Assembly: GCA_002423285.1 (NCBI GenBank)
Contig: DIVF01000015.1
Span: 1 to 21,018 of the forward strand
DNA: 21,018 nt
DNA from: Micavibrio sp. UBA6139
GTDB taxonomy: Bacteria; Pseudomonadota; Alphaproteobacteria; Micavibrionales; Micavibrionaceae
Direction: 5' to 3'
Every line of letters starts with the position of its first letter. Position 1 is the first letter of the stretch. A program made the translations under genes and the position numbers. Below are positions 1-8,442 of the stretch, piece after piece. The notes beneath the pieces are model-generated. The model did not search any database and was not told the DNA's origin. It worked only from the letters and a program-made list of their open reading frames with translations.

Positions 1-991
1 TATCCGTCATCGCCTCATCCCGTTTATCCCGATGCGGGAATACATGCTGGCGATGGCCTGTAAATTTCTTCATACCTTCCAATATTTCAATGGCCTGCAT
101 TGGAAGAGGAACATCATGCTTCTTGCGCTTCTTCATACGTTCGGCAGGAATACGCCAAACAGCAGCATCGAAATCAATTTCATCCCAGCGAGCCCCCATA
201 ACCTCATTAGGGCGGCACAGCGTCAGCCACATGAGCCTAAATGCAGCAACAACCTGAAAGTTACGCTCATAACCCTCAAGATCGCGCAAGAACTCCCCAA
301 TTTCTTCTGTTGTAAGCGGTCTCTTATGTTGTGTTTTGTTCGCAGGTAGCGCCTTACGGACAGGATAAACCGGGTCGGCATCAACCATCAGATTAGCAAT
401 GCCAAATTCAAAGATTGCTGACATGGTGCGCTTAGCTTCATCTCTGACTGATGGGCCATTCTTCTCATCCGCCTTTTTCAGAACATCAAGAATTTGCACA
501 GATGTGATCTGGCGTACAGGCATTTTACCAATGCTTGGGAAGACAACCCGCTCAAGCATATCTAACCGCCGTTTTCGGGTAATTTCTTCCCAATCCCGCA
601 GAGCAATCCATTTCTGTGCCAGCGCATCAAAGGTATTGGTCGCTTCATTTTCACGCTTGATCCGGTCATGCTGGCGATTATGAGCAGGGTTGATCCCCTG
701 CTTTACCAGCGCCCGCGCCTTGTCCCGTTCCCGGCGTGCCTCTGCTGAGGTAAAGCGCCTGTCATTGTGACGGGACAGCATCTCTTCTTCGGTTTCTTGC
801 CCGGTGACATAAACATACTCGCCTATGGCAAACATGCTTTCCTTCCGCTCCCCCGCTTGGACCAGCTCAAAGCGATAGCGCCATGCCTTTGTGCCGTTGG
901 GCTTTACCTCAAGATAAAGCCCCTTACCGTCAGGTAGCCTGTAGGGCTTGTCCTGCGACTTTGCACTTCTGCATTGGGTTTCTGTAAGCAT
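1..991 (-). CDS. P4-type tyrosine site-specific integrase (3' end outside window)
   Basis: Tyrosine recombinase that would integrate and excise a mobile element or genomic island. I translated the minus strand from the ATG at 991: the frame is open for 330 codons to the window edge. Residues 1-110 match the DUF4102 arm-DNA-binding domain (PYRLPDGKGLYLEV, then KARALVKQGINP), with an insertion of about 20 residues around 62-80. Residues 115-205 are the core-binding SAM-like domain. The catalytic domain starts near 222, with the first catalytic Arg at R260 (LTLCRPNEV) and the Lys/His strand at K287/H292 (RMKKRKKHDVPL). The HxxR box and nucleophilic Tyr lie beyond position 1, so intactness cannot be judged. 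An AGGAGA ribosome-binding site precedes the ATG. Any cargo lies to the left of the window. Confidence 0.92.
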   Translation of the reverse strand, partial: MLTETQCRSAKSQDKPYRLPDGKGLYLEVKPNGTKAWRYRFELVQAGERKESMFAIGEYVYVTGQETEEEMLSRHNDRRFTSAEARRERDKARALVKQGINPAHNRQHDRIKRENEATNTFDALAQKWIALRDWEEITRKRRLDMLERVVFPSIGKMPVRQITSVQILDVLKKADEKNGPSVRDEAKRTMSAIFEFGIANLMVDADPVYPVRKALPANKTQHKRPLTTEEIGEFLRDLEGYERNFQVVAAFRLMWLTLCRPNEVMGARWDEIDFDAAVWRIPAERMKKRKKHDVPLPMQAIEILEGMKKFTGHRQHVFPHRDKRDEAMTD

Positions 992-1012
992 TGAGGTCTC
1001 CTGCCATCTCTG

Positions 1013-1067
1013 TACCCGGTTTTAAAATCGGGTCTTTAGAATTATACCCGGTGATATACCCGGTTTT
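1013..1067 (-). repeat. Three ACCGGGTA repeats upstream of the integrase
   Basis: On the plus strand TACCCGGT occurs at 1013-1020, 1045-1052 and 1057-1064. The second and third copies are spaced by 12 bp and extend to ACCGGGTATA on the minus strand. The first and third share the longer AAAACCGGGTA. The near-palindrome at 1014-1033 (ACCCGGTTTT followed by AAAATCGGGT) adds a partly inverted fourth copy. These look like iterated protein-binding sites, either for a regulator of the integrase or as arm-type integrase sites. They overlap the candidate -10 box. Confidence 0.6.
1041..1046 (-). promoter_or_regulatory. Candidate -10 box of the integrase promoter
   Basis: TATAAT on the minus strand, lying inside the repeat cluster. 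No recognisable -35 hexamer sits 16-18 bases upstream (AGAAAA at the 17-base position), so the promoter may need an activator or may be weak. The expected start near 1034 would give a leader of about 43 bases that lacks the upstream arm of the sequestering hairpin. Confidence 0.35.
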
Positions 1068-1083
1068 CTATGAGATGGCAGGA

Positions 1084-1180
1084 TAGAGGACGATACCTTA
1101 AAAGACAAATATTCTTTTATAATCAGCTACTTTACAGCGTTATGAGACCCTGTGAAATTCCCTGAAATGATCGCAACGAT
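1084..1180. other. Junction between ychF and the integrated element; candidate att region
   Basis: This short AT-rich interval separates the intact ychF stop from the integrase leader. On the minus strand it carries two related words, TTTCAGGGA and TTTCACAGGG, 2 bases apart, and an AT-only 6-bp hairpin (AAAAGA/TCTTTT) too weak to be a convincing terminator. P4-type integrases usually sit beside their attachment site, so the crossover probably lies here or at the ychF 3' end. It cannot be defined without the other element end. Confidence 0.3.
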
Positions 1181-2281
<1,101 letters not shown>

Positions 2282-2287
2282 GATGTG

Positions 2288-2947
2288 TTACTCCTTCACC
2301 AGATCCGCGATTGCGTATGCAACCTTGCTCATAAAATCACTGTCTTTGCCCGTAATCAAAAGCTCGGCTTGTCTGCCAATTTCTTCCAAGTACGGGTCCA
2401 GCCAAACGTGTTCGGCCTTTGAAAAATCGCCCAGCACATAGCTGTGGACGCGGTCCTTATCACCCGGATGGCCAATGCCAAGACGCACGCGGATATAATT
2501 GGGCGTTCCCAAATGTGCATCCATCGACCGCAAGCCATTATGCCCGGCATTCCCGCCCCCGGTTTTCACGCGGATTTTTGCCGGGGCCAGATCGAGTTCA
2601 TCGTGAAACGCGATGATGTGATCAGGGTCGATCTTGTAAAACTTTGCCGCCGCGCCAACGGAGCGACCGGATTCATTCATAAAGGTTTCAGGTTTTAACA
2701 GCGCGACCTTTTGATCGCCAATGCGACCTTCGGCCAGTTGCCCCTGATACTTTGCCTTAAACGGGCCAATAGAAAAGCGGTCCGCGATTGCATCAATCGC
2801 CATGAACCCAACATTGTGCCGATTATCTTTGTATTTTGCGCCCGGGTTTCCCAGACCAACCAGAAGCCACATTGGCTGTGTCCCATCATCCGATGATTGC
2901 GAAACGGGCTTTAGAATAGAAAAAAGACGGGACACGAATCCAATCAT
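2288..2947 (-). CDS. pth: Peptidyl-tRNA hydrolase
   Basis: Hydrolyses peptidyl-tRNA released from stalled ribosomes, recycling tRNA. The motifs are classical: LVGLGNPGAKYKDNRHNVGF with the catalytic His, FMNESG, FHDELDL and GGNAGHNGLRS. It lies between rplY and ychF, an order common in proteobacteria. From the ATG at 2947 the protein has 219 residues, with about 25 residues ahead of the usual MWLLVGLGNPG start; the alternative ATG is at 2872. I kept 2947 because it sits 20 bases after rplY and has an AAGGGA-like ribosome site, whereas the site before 2872 is poor. The N-terminal extension is the only uncertainty. Confidence 0.95.
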   Translation of the reverse strand: MIGFVSRLFSILKPVSQSSDDGTQPMWLLVGLGNPGAKYKDNRHNVGFMAIDAIADRFSIGPFKAKYQGQLAEGRIGDQKVALLKPETFMNESGRSVGAAAKFYKIDPDHIIAFHDELDLAPAKIRVKTGGGNAGHNGLRSMDAHLGTPNYIRVRLGIGHPGDKDRVHSYVLGDFSKAEHVWLDPYLEEIGRQAELLITGKDSDFMSKVAYAIADLVKE

Positions 2948-2967
2948 GTCCCGTCCCTTTCAAAGGA

Positions 2968-3636
2968 TTATTTCTTCTCTTCTTTTTTGACGCCTTCAGC
3001 AATCGGAGCAGCAGAAGCAGCGGCAGCAGCTGTCGCAACAGCAGCATCAGCAGCTTCATCAGCGGCAGCCGATTTCGGAGCCAGAATAGTAGCCAGAACG
3101 TATTCCGGATCATTATCAACTGGAACCGCGCTGGAACGCAGCTTGGATTTACCAAGGCGCAGCGAGTCACCGATTTCAGCCGTAGCCAAATCGACGTCGA
3201 TTGATTCAGGAATATCCGTCGCGGAACACAGAACAGCCAGTTCGTGTGCAACAACGTTCAAAACACCACCAGCTTTCATGCCTGGGGAAATTTCGTGGTT
3301 CAAGAAGTGAACCGGAACGTCAACAACGATCTTGGTTTTTGGTGTTACGCGCAGGAAGTCTGCGTGTTCGATACGGTCGGTGACCGGGTGCAACTGAATG
3401 TCACGGGCGATGCACATCTGCTTCGCGCCATCAATGGTCAGATCGCAAAGGTGTGTGTACATGAAACCGCGTTGATATTCTTTGGCGATTTCTTTTTCCA
3501 TCATGGAAATCAGAACAGGTTCCTTGCCGTCGCCATAAACGACTGCTGGGATTTTTTTGTCACGACGAAGAGCACGAGCGACCCCCTTACCGGCACGATC
3601 TCTTTTCTCCGCCGAAAGCGCATAATTTTTCGACAT
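2968..3636 (-). CDS. rplY: 50S ribosomal protein L25/Ctc family
   Basis: Binds 5S rRNA in the large ribosomal subunit. At 222 residues it is the long CTC-type form: an N-terminal L25 domain (residues 1-95, starting LSAEKRDRAGKGVARALRR), a C-terminal beta domain (TL5/CTC, about 100-185), and an Ala-rich tail ending in GVKKEEKK. The tail is low-complexity and probably disordered. It is the first gene of rplY-pth-ychF. An AAGAGAA ribosome site precedes the ATG. The 5' leader contains a short hairpin (3666-3687). Confidence 0.95.
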   Translation of the reverse strand: MSKNYALSAEKRDRAGKGVARALRRDKKIPAVVYGDGKEPVLISMMEKEIAKEYQRGFMYTHLCDLTIDGAKQMCIARDIQLHPVTDRIEHADFLRVTPKTKIVVDVPVHFLNHEISPGMKAGGVLNVVAHELAVLCSATDIPESIDVDLATAEIGDSLRLGKSKLRSSAVPVDNDPEYVLATILAPKSAAADEAADAAVATAAAAASAAPIAEGVKKEEKK

Positions 3637-3665
3637 GGTAATTCTCTTTTCAGTTTAATGGTTAA

Positions 3666-3687
3666 GGCAGCCTCCAGGGGTGCTGCC
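3666..3687 (-). promoter_or_regulatory. Small hairpin in the rplY leader
   Basis: GGCAGC (3666-3671) and GCTGCC (3682-3687) form a 6-bp GC-rich stem about 30 bases upstream of the rplY start. It has no U-tract on the minus strand, so it is not an ordinary terminator. Ribosomal protein leaders often carry autoregulatory structures. This one is short and its role is speculative. Confidence 0.25.
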
Positions 3688-3786
3688 GATGGGCTCTAAA
3701 AACCAGAAAATGCGTGGGATTGCAAGGTTCTTGAGCGGAAAAAGCAGCAAATTGCCCTGCGCGATCCGTCAATGCCGCCAAAATAC

Positions 3787-3815
3787 AAAAAAGCACGCCA
3801 CAGGGCGCGTTTTTT
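3787..3815 (-). terminator. Rho-independent terminator of prs
   Basis: On the minus strand, A-rich sequence, then CGCGCC-CTGT-GGCGTG (one G-U pair), then a run of six T. It sits about 30 bases past the prs stop and before the rplY transcription unit, separating the two. The flanking A and T runs make it nearly symmetric. Confidence 0.8.
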
Positions 3816-3822
3816 GACAGAA

Positions 3823-3840
3823 TAAGGAATATATTCCTTA
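3823..3840. repeat. Perfect 18-bp palindrome downstream of prs
   Basis: TAAGGAATATATTCCTTA reads the same on both strands. It starts 5 bases after the prs stop and precedes the terminator hairpin. It may be part of the transcript-end structure or a protein site; the sequence does not decide. Confidence 0.6.
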
Positions 3841-3845
3841 AACAA

Positions 3846-4796
3846 TTAGAACAACTCAGAAATCGACCGTTCCTCGGAAATCCGGCGGATGGCTTCGCCC
3901 ATCAGGGGGGCGACAGAGAGTTGCTGGATATTGCGGGCGGTTTTGACCGCGTCGGTCGCCGGGATGCTGTCGGTAATGATCATGCTTTCAAGGACAGACG
4001 CCCCAATGCGGGCCACCGCACCGCCGGATAAAACACCGTGAACGACATAGGCATGAACCGATTTTGCCCCCTGCTCCTTCAACGCTTGGGCGGCGTTGCA
4101 GATGGTTCCACCGGAATCGATGATGTCATCAACCATGATGCAGACTTTGCCATCAACATGACCGATGACGTTCATGACTTCGGACACACCGGCCTGTTCA
4201 CGACGTTTATCGATGATCGCCAGTTCGGCGTTCAATGGTTTTGCCAAGGCACGGGCGCGAACCACGCCGCCAACATCCGGGGAGACAATGACCAGTTCCT
4301 GACCCGGGAATTTCTTTTGAATGTCAGGAATGAAAATGGGAGAGATATTCAAATTATCAACCGGAATATCAAAGAACCCTTGAATCTGGCCTGCATGCAG
4401 TTCCAACGCTAAAACGCGGTCTGCACCGGCCGATGTAATCAGGTTTGCAACCAGCTTGGCAGAGATTGGTGTACGGCCCCCGGTTTTGCGATCTTGGCGG
4501 GCATAACCAAAATACGGGATCACAGCCGTGATACGGCGGGCCGAGCCACGGCGCAGCGCGTCGATGGTGATCAGCAATTCCATCATGTTGTCGTTGGCGG
4601 GATATGATGTGGACTGCAAAACAAAAACGTCCTGACCACGGACGTTTTCTTGAATTTCAACAAAGACTTCCATATCGGAAAAACGGCGGATACTCGCCTG
4701 GGCCAGCGGCATGTTCAGATAGGCTGAAATGGCCTCAGCCAGTTGTTTGTTGGAATTTCCCGCAATCAGTTTCATCGGCGCATTCAACAAGGTCAT
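3846..4796 (-). CDS. prs: Ribose-phosphate pyrophosphokinase (PRPP synthetase)
   Basis: Makes phosphoribosyl pyrophosphate from ribose 5-phosphate and ATP for nucleotide, His, Trp and NAD synthesis. The 316 residues match class I enzymes. Visible motifs are the catalytic region YFGYARQDRKTGGRTPISAK and the PRPP-binding loop VDDIIDSGGT. The ATG at 4796 has a GGGAAG ribosome site close upstream; the internal ATG seven codons later has none. It appears monocistronic, with its own promoter overlapping the end of pgeF and a terminator downstream. Confidence 0.97.
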   Translation of the reverse strand: MTLLNAPMKLIAGNSNKQLAEAISAYLNMPLAQASIRRFSDMEVFVEIQENVRGQDVFVLQSTSYPANDNMMELLITIDALRRGSARRITAVIPYFGYARQDRKTGGRTPISAKLVANLITSAGADRVLALELHAGQIQGFFDIPVDNLNISPIFIPDIQKKFPGQELVIVSPDVGGVVRARALAKPLNAELAIIDKRREQAGVSEVMNVIGHVDGKVCIMVDDIIDSGGTICNAAQALKEQGAKSVHAYVVHGVLSGGAVARIGASVLESMIITDSIPATDAVKTARNIQQLSVAPLMGEAIRRISEERSISELF

Positions 4797-4845
4797 GGCT
4801 TCCCGCTTATTAGCTCTACACTGTCAAAGATATGGATCGGTTGAA

Positions 4846-4874
4846 ACTATAAAATTCCTATGGCTGGATGACAA
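4846..4874 (-). promoter_or_regulatory. Candidate sigma70-type promoter of prs
   Basis: On the minus strand TTGTCA (4874-4869), a 17-base spacer, then TATAGT (4851-4846), about 50 bases before the prs ATG. The -35 hexamer lies inside the last codons of pgeF, so prs can be transcribed apart from the upstream operon. Confidence 0.5.
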
Positions 4875-5649
4875 GGGCTGAAATCTGGCGTCCATAATCA
4901 CCCTCTTTCCGGTGGGTGGTCCGGCGATAGCTGAAATAGTCTTTTTCAGAACTATAGGTATCAACCCCGGTCATGGATACATAACGCACCCCCGCCCGGC
5001 CCAGCCGACTGGCGATATAACCCGGCAGGTCAAACATCAAATGCCCCTCCGCCCGGGCGGATTTGAAGAAATGTTCGCTTTGCGGGTCATCCTCAATGAA
5101 CGGATTGATGAAATCATTGCTGACCTCATAAGAGGCCTGCGCGATGCACGGGCCGATACTGGCGCAAATGCGCTCCCGCACCACGCCATGTTCGATCATG
5201 GTTTCAATCGTGGATTCCAAAACCCCGCGCAACGCCCCACCCCACCCGGCATGGGCCGCACCGATAACGGGCGAACCATCGGCCTTTTCACCGTAGAACA
5301 GGATCGGCCCGCAATCCGCCGTCAAAATACCAAGCGCCAAACCCGGCACATCCGTCACCAGCGCATCGCCGTCCGGGCGAGCATCCTGGTTCCACGGCGC
5401 AGCAACGTAGTGACAAATATTGCTGTGAATTTGTTTTACGCTGATGAGTTTTTCAGGCTTTGTTTTTAAGGATAAAGCCACACGGGCGCGGTTTTCACGG
5501 ACATTTTCCGGCGTGTCTGTTGTACCAAGCCCACAGTTCAAGGAACTATAAAGCCCCGTACTGACGCCACCCTGACGGCCAAAGAACCCATGTAAAATGG
5601 GGGCGCGCTCGGGAACGAAGCGGCTGTCTTTTAATATATGGACACTCAT
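4858..5649 (-). CDS. pgeF: Peptidoglycan editing factor PgeF (YfiH/DUF152 family)
   Basis: Multicopper-oxidase-fold family protein; in E. coli PgeF prevents L-Ser replacing L-Ala in peptidoglycan precursors, and relatives were first called polyphenol oxidases. The length of 263 residues is normal. The metal-site residues expected for the family are present: H75 (KQIHS), C113 (TADCGP) and H133 (AAHAGWGG). The C-terminal half has SIGPCI and the late RRTTHRKEGDYGRQ block. It starts 6 bases after the MidA-type gene and is the last gene of hldD-lgt-MidA-pgeF. Confidence 0.93.
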   Translation of the reverse strand: MSVHILKDSRFVPERAPILHGFFGRQGGVSTGLYSSLNCGLGTTDTPENVRENRARVALSLKTKPEKLISVKQIHSNICHYVAAPWNQDARPDGDALVTDVPGLALGILTADCGPILFYGEKADGSPVIGAAHAGWGGALRGVLESTIETMIEHGVVRERICASIGPCIAQASYEVSNDFINPFIEDDPQSEHFFKSARAEGHLMFDLPGYIASRLGRAGVRYVSMTGVDTYSSEKDYFSYRRTTHRKEGDYGRQISALVIQP

Positions 5650-5655
5650 ATCAGG

Positions 5656-6672
5656 TTACTCCTTATCAAACCCGGCCAAGGACAGCGCAGGATCCTGGGT
5701 GATGGCGATGACGCGGAACAAGGTTCCCATCTGGTCGGCAGCGGTAAGGCGGTGAAGTTCTGTTTCCTGATTAAGGCGCGCAGCCCGCAGGGCAATGCCC
5801 AATGACAGAAGAAAATCCCCCTGCCCCACAGGACCATGAACAACGGCCTGTTCACGGGCAACACGCGCCACAGATTCAAAATCAACGTGAGAGGTTAAAT
5901 CAGCCTCCCCAGCGCCATCCAGCACATCAACATATTGGTGCGCCCGGACGGCTTGCAGCGTATCACCGGGGCCGTGATGGTCATGACCGTAATCAATCAG
6001 CAAAGCCACGCCTGTGGATTCAGCAATGCTCTTTGAAAGCTGGCGCGCAAATTCATCCCGCACCGGGGCAACTTCATAAATAGAGCCTTCCGGCTGCGGC
6101 GGAAATTGTACGCTGGCCGGAATTAAGCCAAAGGATAGCTTATCACCCTGCAATCCCACCACCCGTTCATGCCATGCGCCGTTTTGATATTGGTACTGCG
6201 ACATCGGCAATGCATCCAATAATTCATTGGCGACAAACAGCATGGGAATATTTGGGGGCAGCGCATCAAAGCTGGTATGCCATTCCACCTTATAGGCGTT
6301 CAGCGTTTCCGCCTGACGTGCCGATAAAACAGGGCTGGTTTCAATCAAATGGATTTGAGCGGCAGCATGAAAACCGGGAACATTTTTCGTGGCACGCAGA
6401 ATATCAGCCATCAGCGTCCCGCGCCCCGGGCCGCCCTCCACCAGTAAAACGGGTGATGGAGAGCCAATCTTCATCCATGTATCGGCCAGAAACGCGCCGA
6501 TCATTTCACCGAACATCTGGGATATTTCGGGGGCGGTTGTGAAGTCACCCTTAACCCCGAACGGATCACGCGTGGCGTAATAATGCCCGATGGCGAGCAT
6601 CATAAACGTCCCGATATCAACCGGGCCGTCCGTTATGATGATGTCTTTAAGCCGGGTTTCGAACGGGTCCAT
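5656..6672 (-). CDS. MidA/NDUFAF7-type SAM-dependent methyltransferase
   Basis: Class I methyltransferase family (DUF185). The eukaryotic relative NDUFAF7/MidA methylates an Arg of a complex I subunit; bacterial substrates are not established. Seen here: the N-terminal helical segment (MDPFETRLKDIIITDGPVDIGTFM), GDFTTAPEISQMFGEMIGAF, the SAM-binding motif LLVEGGPGRGTLMADIL, and VANELLDALP, all typical of the family. I chose the ATG at 6672 (338 residues) because homologues begin at this block; the frame can extend to a TTG at 6690. The start lies inside the lgt 3' end (26-base overlap), implying coupled translation. Its place between lgt and pgeF is common in alphaproteobacteria. Confidence 0.88.
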   Translation of the reverse strand: MDPFETRLKDIIITDGPVDIGTFMMLAIGHYYATRDPFGVKGDFTTAPEISQMFGEMIGAFLADTWMKIGSPSPVLLVEGGPGRGTLMADILRATKNVPGFHAAAQIHLIETSPVLSARQAETLNAYKVEWHTSFDALPPNIPMLFVANELLDALPMSQYQYQNGAWHERVVGLQGDKLSFGLIPASVQFPPQPEGSIYEVAPVRDEFARQLSKSIAESTGVALLIDYGHDHHGPGDTLQAVRAHQYVDVLDGAGEADLTSHVDFESVARVAREQAVVHGPVGQGDFLLSLGIALRAARLNQETELHRLTAADQMGTLFRVIAITQDPALSLAGFDKE

Positions 6673-7456
6673 TTTTATATGCGATCGCAATAGTGATCAA
6701 ACCGCCCAAAATCATCGGCAGGCACAAAATCTGGCCCATGGTGAAGATGCCAAACAAATAGCCCAGCTGAACATCCGGTTCGCGGAAAAATTCCACCGTG
6801 ATACGTGATACGGCATAGCCAATCAGGAACACACCGGAAATAATCCCCGGACGCGCCAGAATGGATTTTACATTCGCCAAGGCAAACAAGATCAGGAACA
6901 AAACCAACCCTTCCAGCCCCGCTTCATAAAGCTGGCTGGGGTGGCGTGCCAATTCGCCGCCATGCGGAAAGATCACGCCCCACGGCGCTTCGGTCACGCG
7001 CCCGTATAATTCGCCGTTGACGAAATTGGCAATGCGGCCCGTAAACAAACCAATCGGCACCGCGCAACAAACCCAGTCCGTCAGGCGCAATGTCGGAATG
7101 TTTTTCCGCCATGCATAAATGAACATGGCAATAATCATCCCCAGTGCCCCGCCGTGGAACGACATACCGCCATGCCACAGCATAAAGATTTCAAGCGGGT
7201 TATGCAGGTACATCGCCGTTTGATAAAACAGCACATAACCAACACGCCCGCCGAGAATGACACCCAGAATGCCCCAGGCCAGAAAATCATCGAGATCCAG
7301 CTTATTCGGGCGCTGTTCCTTATTCCGCCCGGCCAGATAGACGACATAAAGCCACCCCAGCAAGAATGCGGACAAATACGCCAGCGCGTACCAACGAATG
7401 GCCACCGGCCCGATGGCAATTGCAACCGGATCAATATTTGGGAAGGGAATACTCAT
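6647..7456 (-). CDS. lgt: Prolipoprotein diacylglyceryl transferase
   Basis: Inner-membrane enzyme that transfers diacylglycerol from phosphatidylglycerol to the lipobox Cys of prolipoproteins, the first step of lipoprotein maturation. It has 269 residues and several hydrophobic segments. Signature blocks are HGGMSFHGG and GRIANFVNGELYGR (the Lgt signature, with the essential Arg/Asn/Glu), followed by HPSQLYEA. Its ATG overlaps the hldD stop in an ATGA arrangement, so the two are translationally coupled. Its 3' end overlaps the next gene. Confidence 0.96.
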   Translation of the reverse strand: MSIPFPNIDPVAIAIGPVAIRWYALAYLSAFLLGWLYVVYLAGRNKEQRPNKLDLDDFLAWGILGVILGGRVGYVLFYQTAMYLHNPLEIFMLWHGGMSFHGGALGMIIAMFIYAWRKNIPTLRLTDWVCCAVPIGLFTGRIANFVNGELYGRVTEAPWGVIFPHGGELARHPSQLYEAGLEGLVLFLILFALANVKSILARPGIISGVFLIGYAVSRITVEFFREPDVQLGYLFGIFTMGQILCLPMILGGLITIAIAYKNGPVRNPA

Positions 7457-8442
7457 TTATACGGATCCTGTGTGCCCATGTAGTGTTGAATGTAATCGCA
7501 AACACCATCTTCCAATTCCGTCATTTCCGCGTTGTAACCGGCGGCACGGAGTGTGTCGATATTGGCTTCGGTGAAATACTGGTATTTTTCCTTTAACTGG
7601 TCGGGCATATCGACGTAAGTGATCTTTGGTTCCTTGCCGATGGCGCGGAAGGCGGCTTCCGCCAGATCCTTGAAGCTGCGCCCCTTACCCGAACCGACAT
7701 TGAACAGGCCCGACACATGTGGATTATCGTACAACCACAACATGACTGACACGCAATCACCGACATAAACGAAATCACGAATCTGTCCGCCGTCTTCATA
7801 TCCGGCATTGTCTGATTTAAACAAACGCGCCGCCGCCCCGGCAATGATTTGCGGGTACAGCTTGCACAGGACGCTCATCTGGTCGCCCTTATGATATTCA
7901 TTTGGGCCATAGACGTTGAAGAATTTCAAACCCGCCCATTGGCGCGGTTTCTTTTCTACTCCTTCCCGCACGATGCGGGAAATGCGGCGGTCACATAAGT
8001 GCTTTGACCAGCCATAGGGGTTTAACGGTTTTAATTTTTTTAAGTGCTCCAGGGAATCATCATCATTGAACCCTTCATCACCATTGCCGTAAGTCGCAGC
8101 AGAGGACGCATAGATAAAGCGCACATCATTTTCCGCGCACCATTGCCACAAAAGATTGGTCAGGGTGATGTTGCTGTCGATAATCAGATCGACATCGGTT
8201 TCGGTGGTCGATGAAATCGCGCCCATGTGAAAAATCGCTTCGACTTTGTCGGCGTGTTCTTCCAGATAATCAAACAGGTGTTCCGGCGGCACGATGTCGC
8301 GCAATTCGCGCTTGGCTATGTTGCGCCATTTATCGTCGTTGCCCAGCCAGTCACAGACGACCAGATCGGTCAGACCCTTTTGCTCAAGCCCTGCGACAAG
8401 GTTGGAACCAATAAAACCTGCGCCACCAGTTATGATAATCAT
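7453..8442 (-). CDS. hldD: ADP-L-glycero-D-manno-heptose 6-epimerase
   Basis: Epimerises ADP-D-glycero-heptose to the L-glycero form used for the LPS inner core. Extended short-chain dehydrogenase fold: NAD(P)-binding GGAGFIG at residues 6-12, Ser in ASSAATYG, and catalytic Y143/K147 in YGWSK; also KFFNVYGPNEYHKG and a C-terminal LEDGVCDYI. The frame is open upstream to 8571, but homologues begin at MIIITGG and the ATG at 8442 has an AGGGA site, giving 329 residues. It heads the operon hldD-lgt-MidA-pgeF and is divergent from the UbiK-like gene. The position directly ahead of lgt is less usual than the rest of the cluster. Confidence 0.95.
   Translation of the reverse strand: MIIITGGAGFIGSNLVAGLEQKGLTDLVVCDWLGNDDKWRNIAKRELRDIVPPEHLFDYLEEHADKVEAIFHMGAISSTTETDVDLIIDSNITLTNLLWQWCAENDVRFIYASSAATYGNGDEGFNDDDSLEHLKKLKPLNPYGWSKHLCDRRISRIVREGVEKKPRQWAGLKFFNVYGPNEYHKGDQMSVLCKLYPQIIAGAAARLFKSDNAGYEDGGQIRDFVYVGDCVSVMLWLYDNPHVSGLFNVGSGKGRSFKDLAEAAFRAIGKEPKITYVDMPDQLKEKYQYFTEANIDTLRAAGYNAEMTELEDGVCDYIQHYMGTQDPYK

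Larger units (their letters stand above)
999..1083 (-). promoter_or_regulatory. Integrase leader: ribosome-site-sequestering inverted repeat
   Basis: A perfect 12-bp inverted repeat has arms at 999-1010 and 1072-1083, separated by 61 bases. Read on the minus strand, the 3' arm contains most of the integrase Shine-Dalgarno (GGCAGGA, continuing to GA). An RNA starting upstream of 1083 could therefore pair the two arms and hide the ribosome site. The loop holds three copies of ACCGGGTA on the minus strand and a perfect TATAAT box at 1046-1041. A transcript starting just downstream of that box would lack the 5' arm. The pairing is seen in the sequence; the regulatory role is inferred. Confidence 0.55.

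Noticed and set aside
32..683. Plus-strand open frames of about 100 codons across 32-349 and 399-683
   Set aside because: They lie antisense to the continuous integrase frame on the minus strand, show no domain features, and are shadows of it.
1013..1067. CRISPR-like array from the repeated ACCGGGTA words
   Set aside because: The repeats are only 8-11 bp, spacing is irregular (12 and 32 bp), and no cas genes are visible; promoter-associated boxes fit better.
4912..5469. Plus-strand open frame of 185 codons over pgeF
   Set aside because: Fully antisense to pgeF, which has all expected motifs; the composition is typical of a shadow frame.
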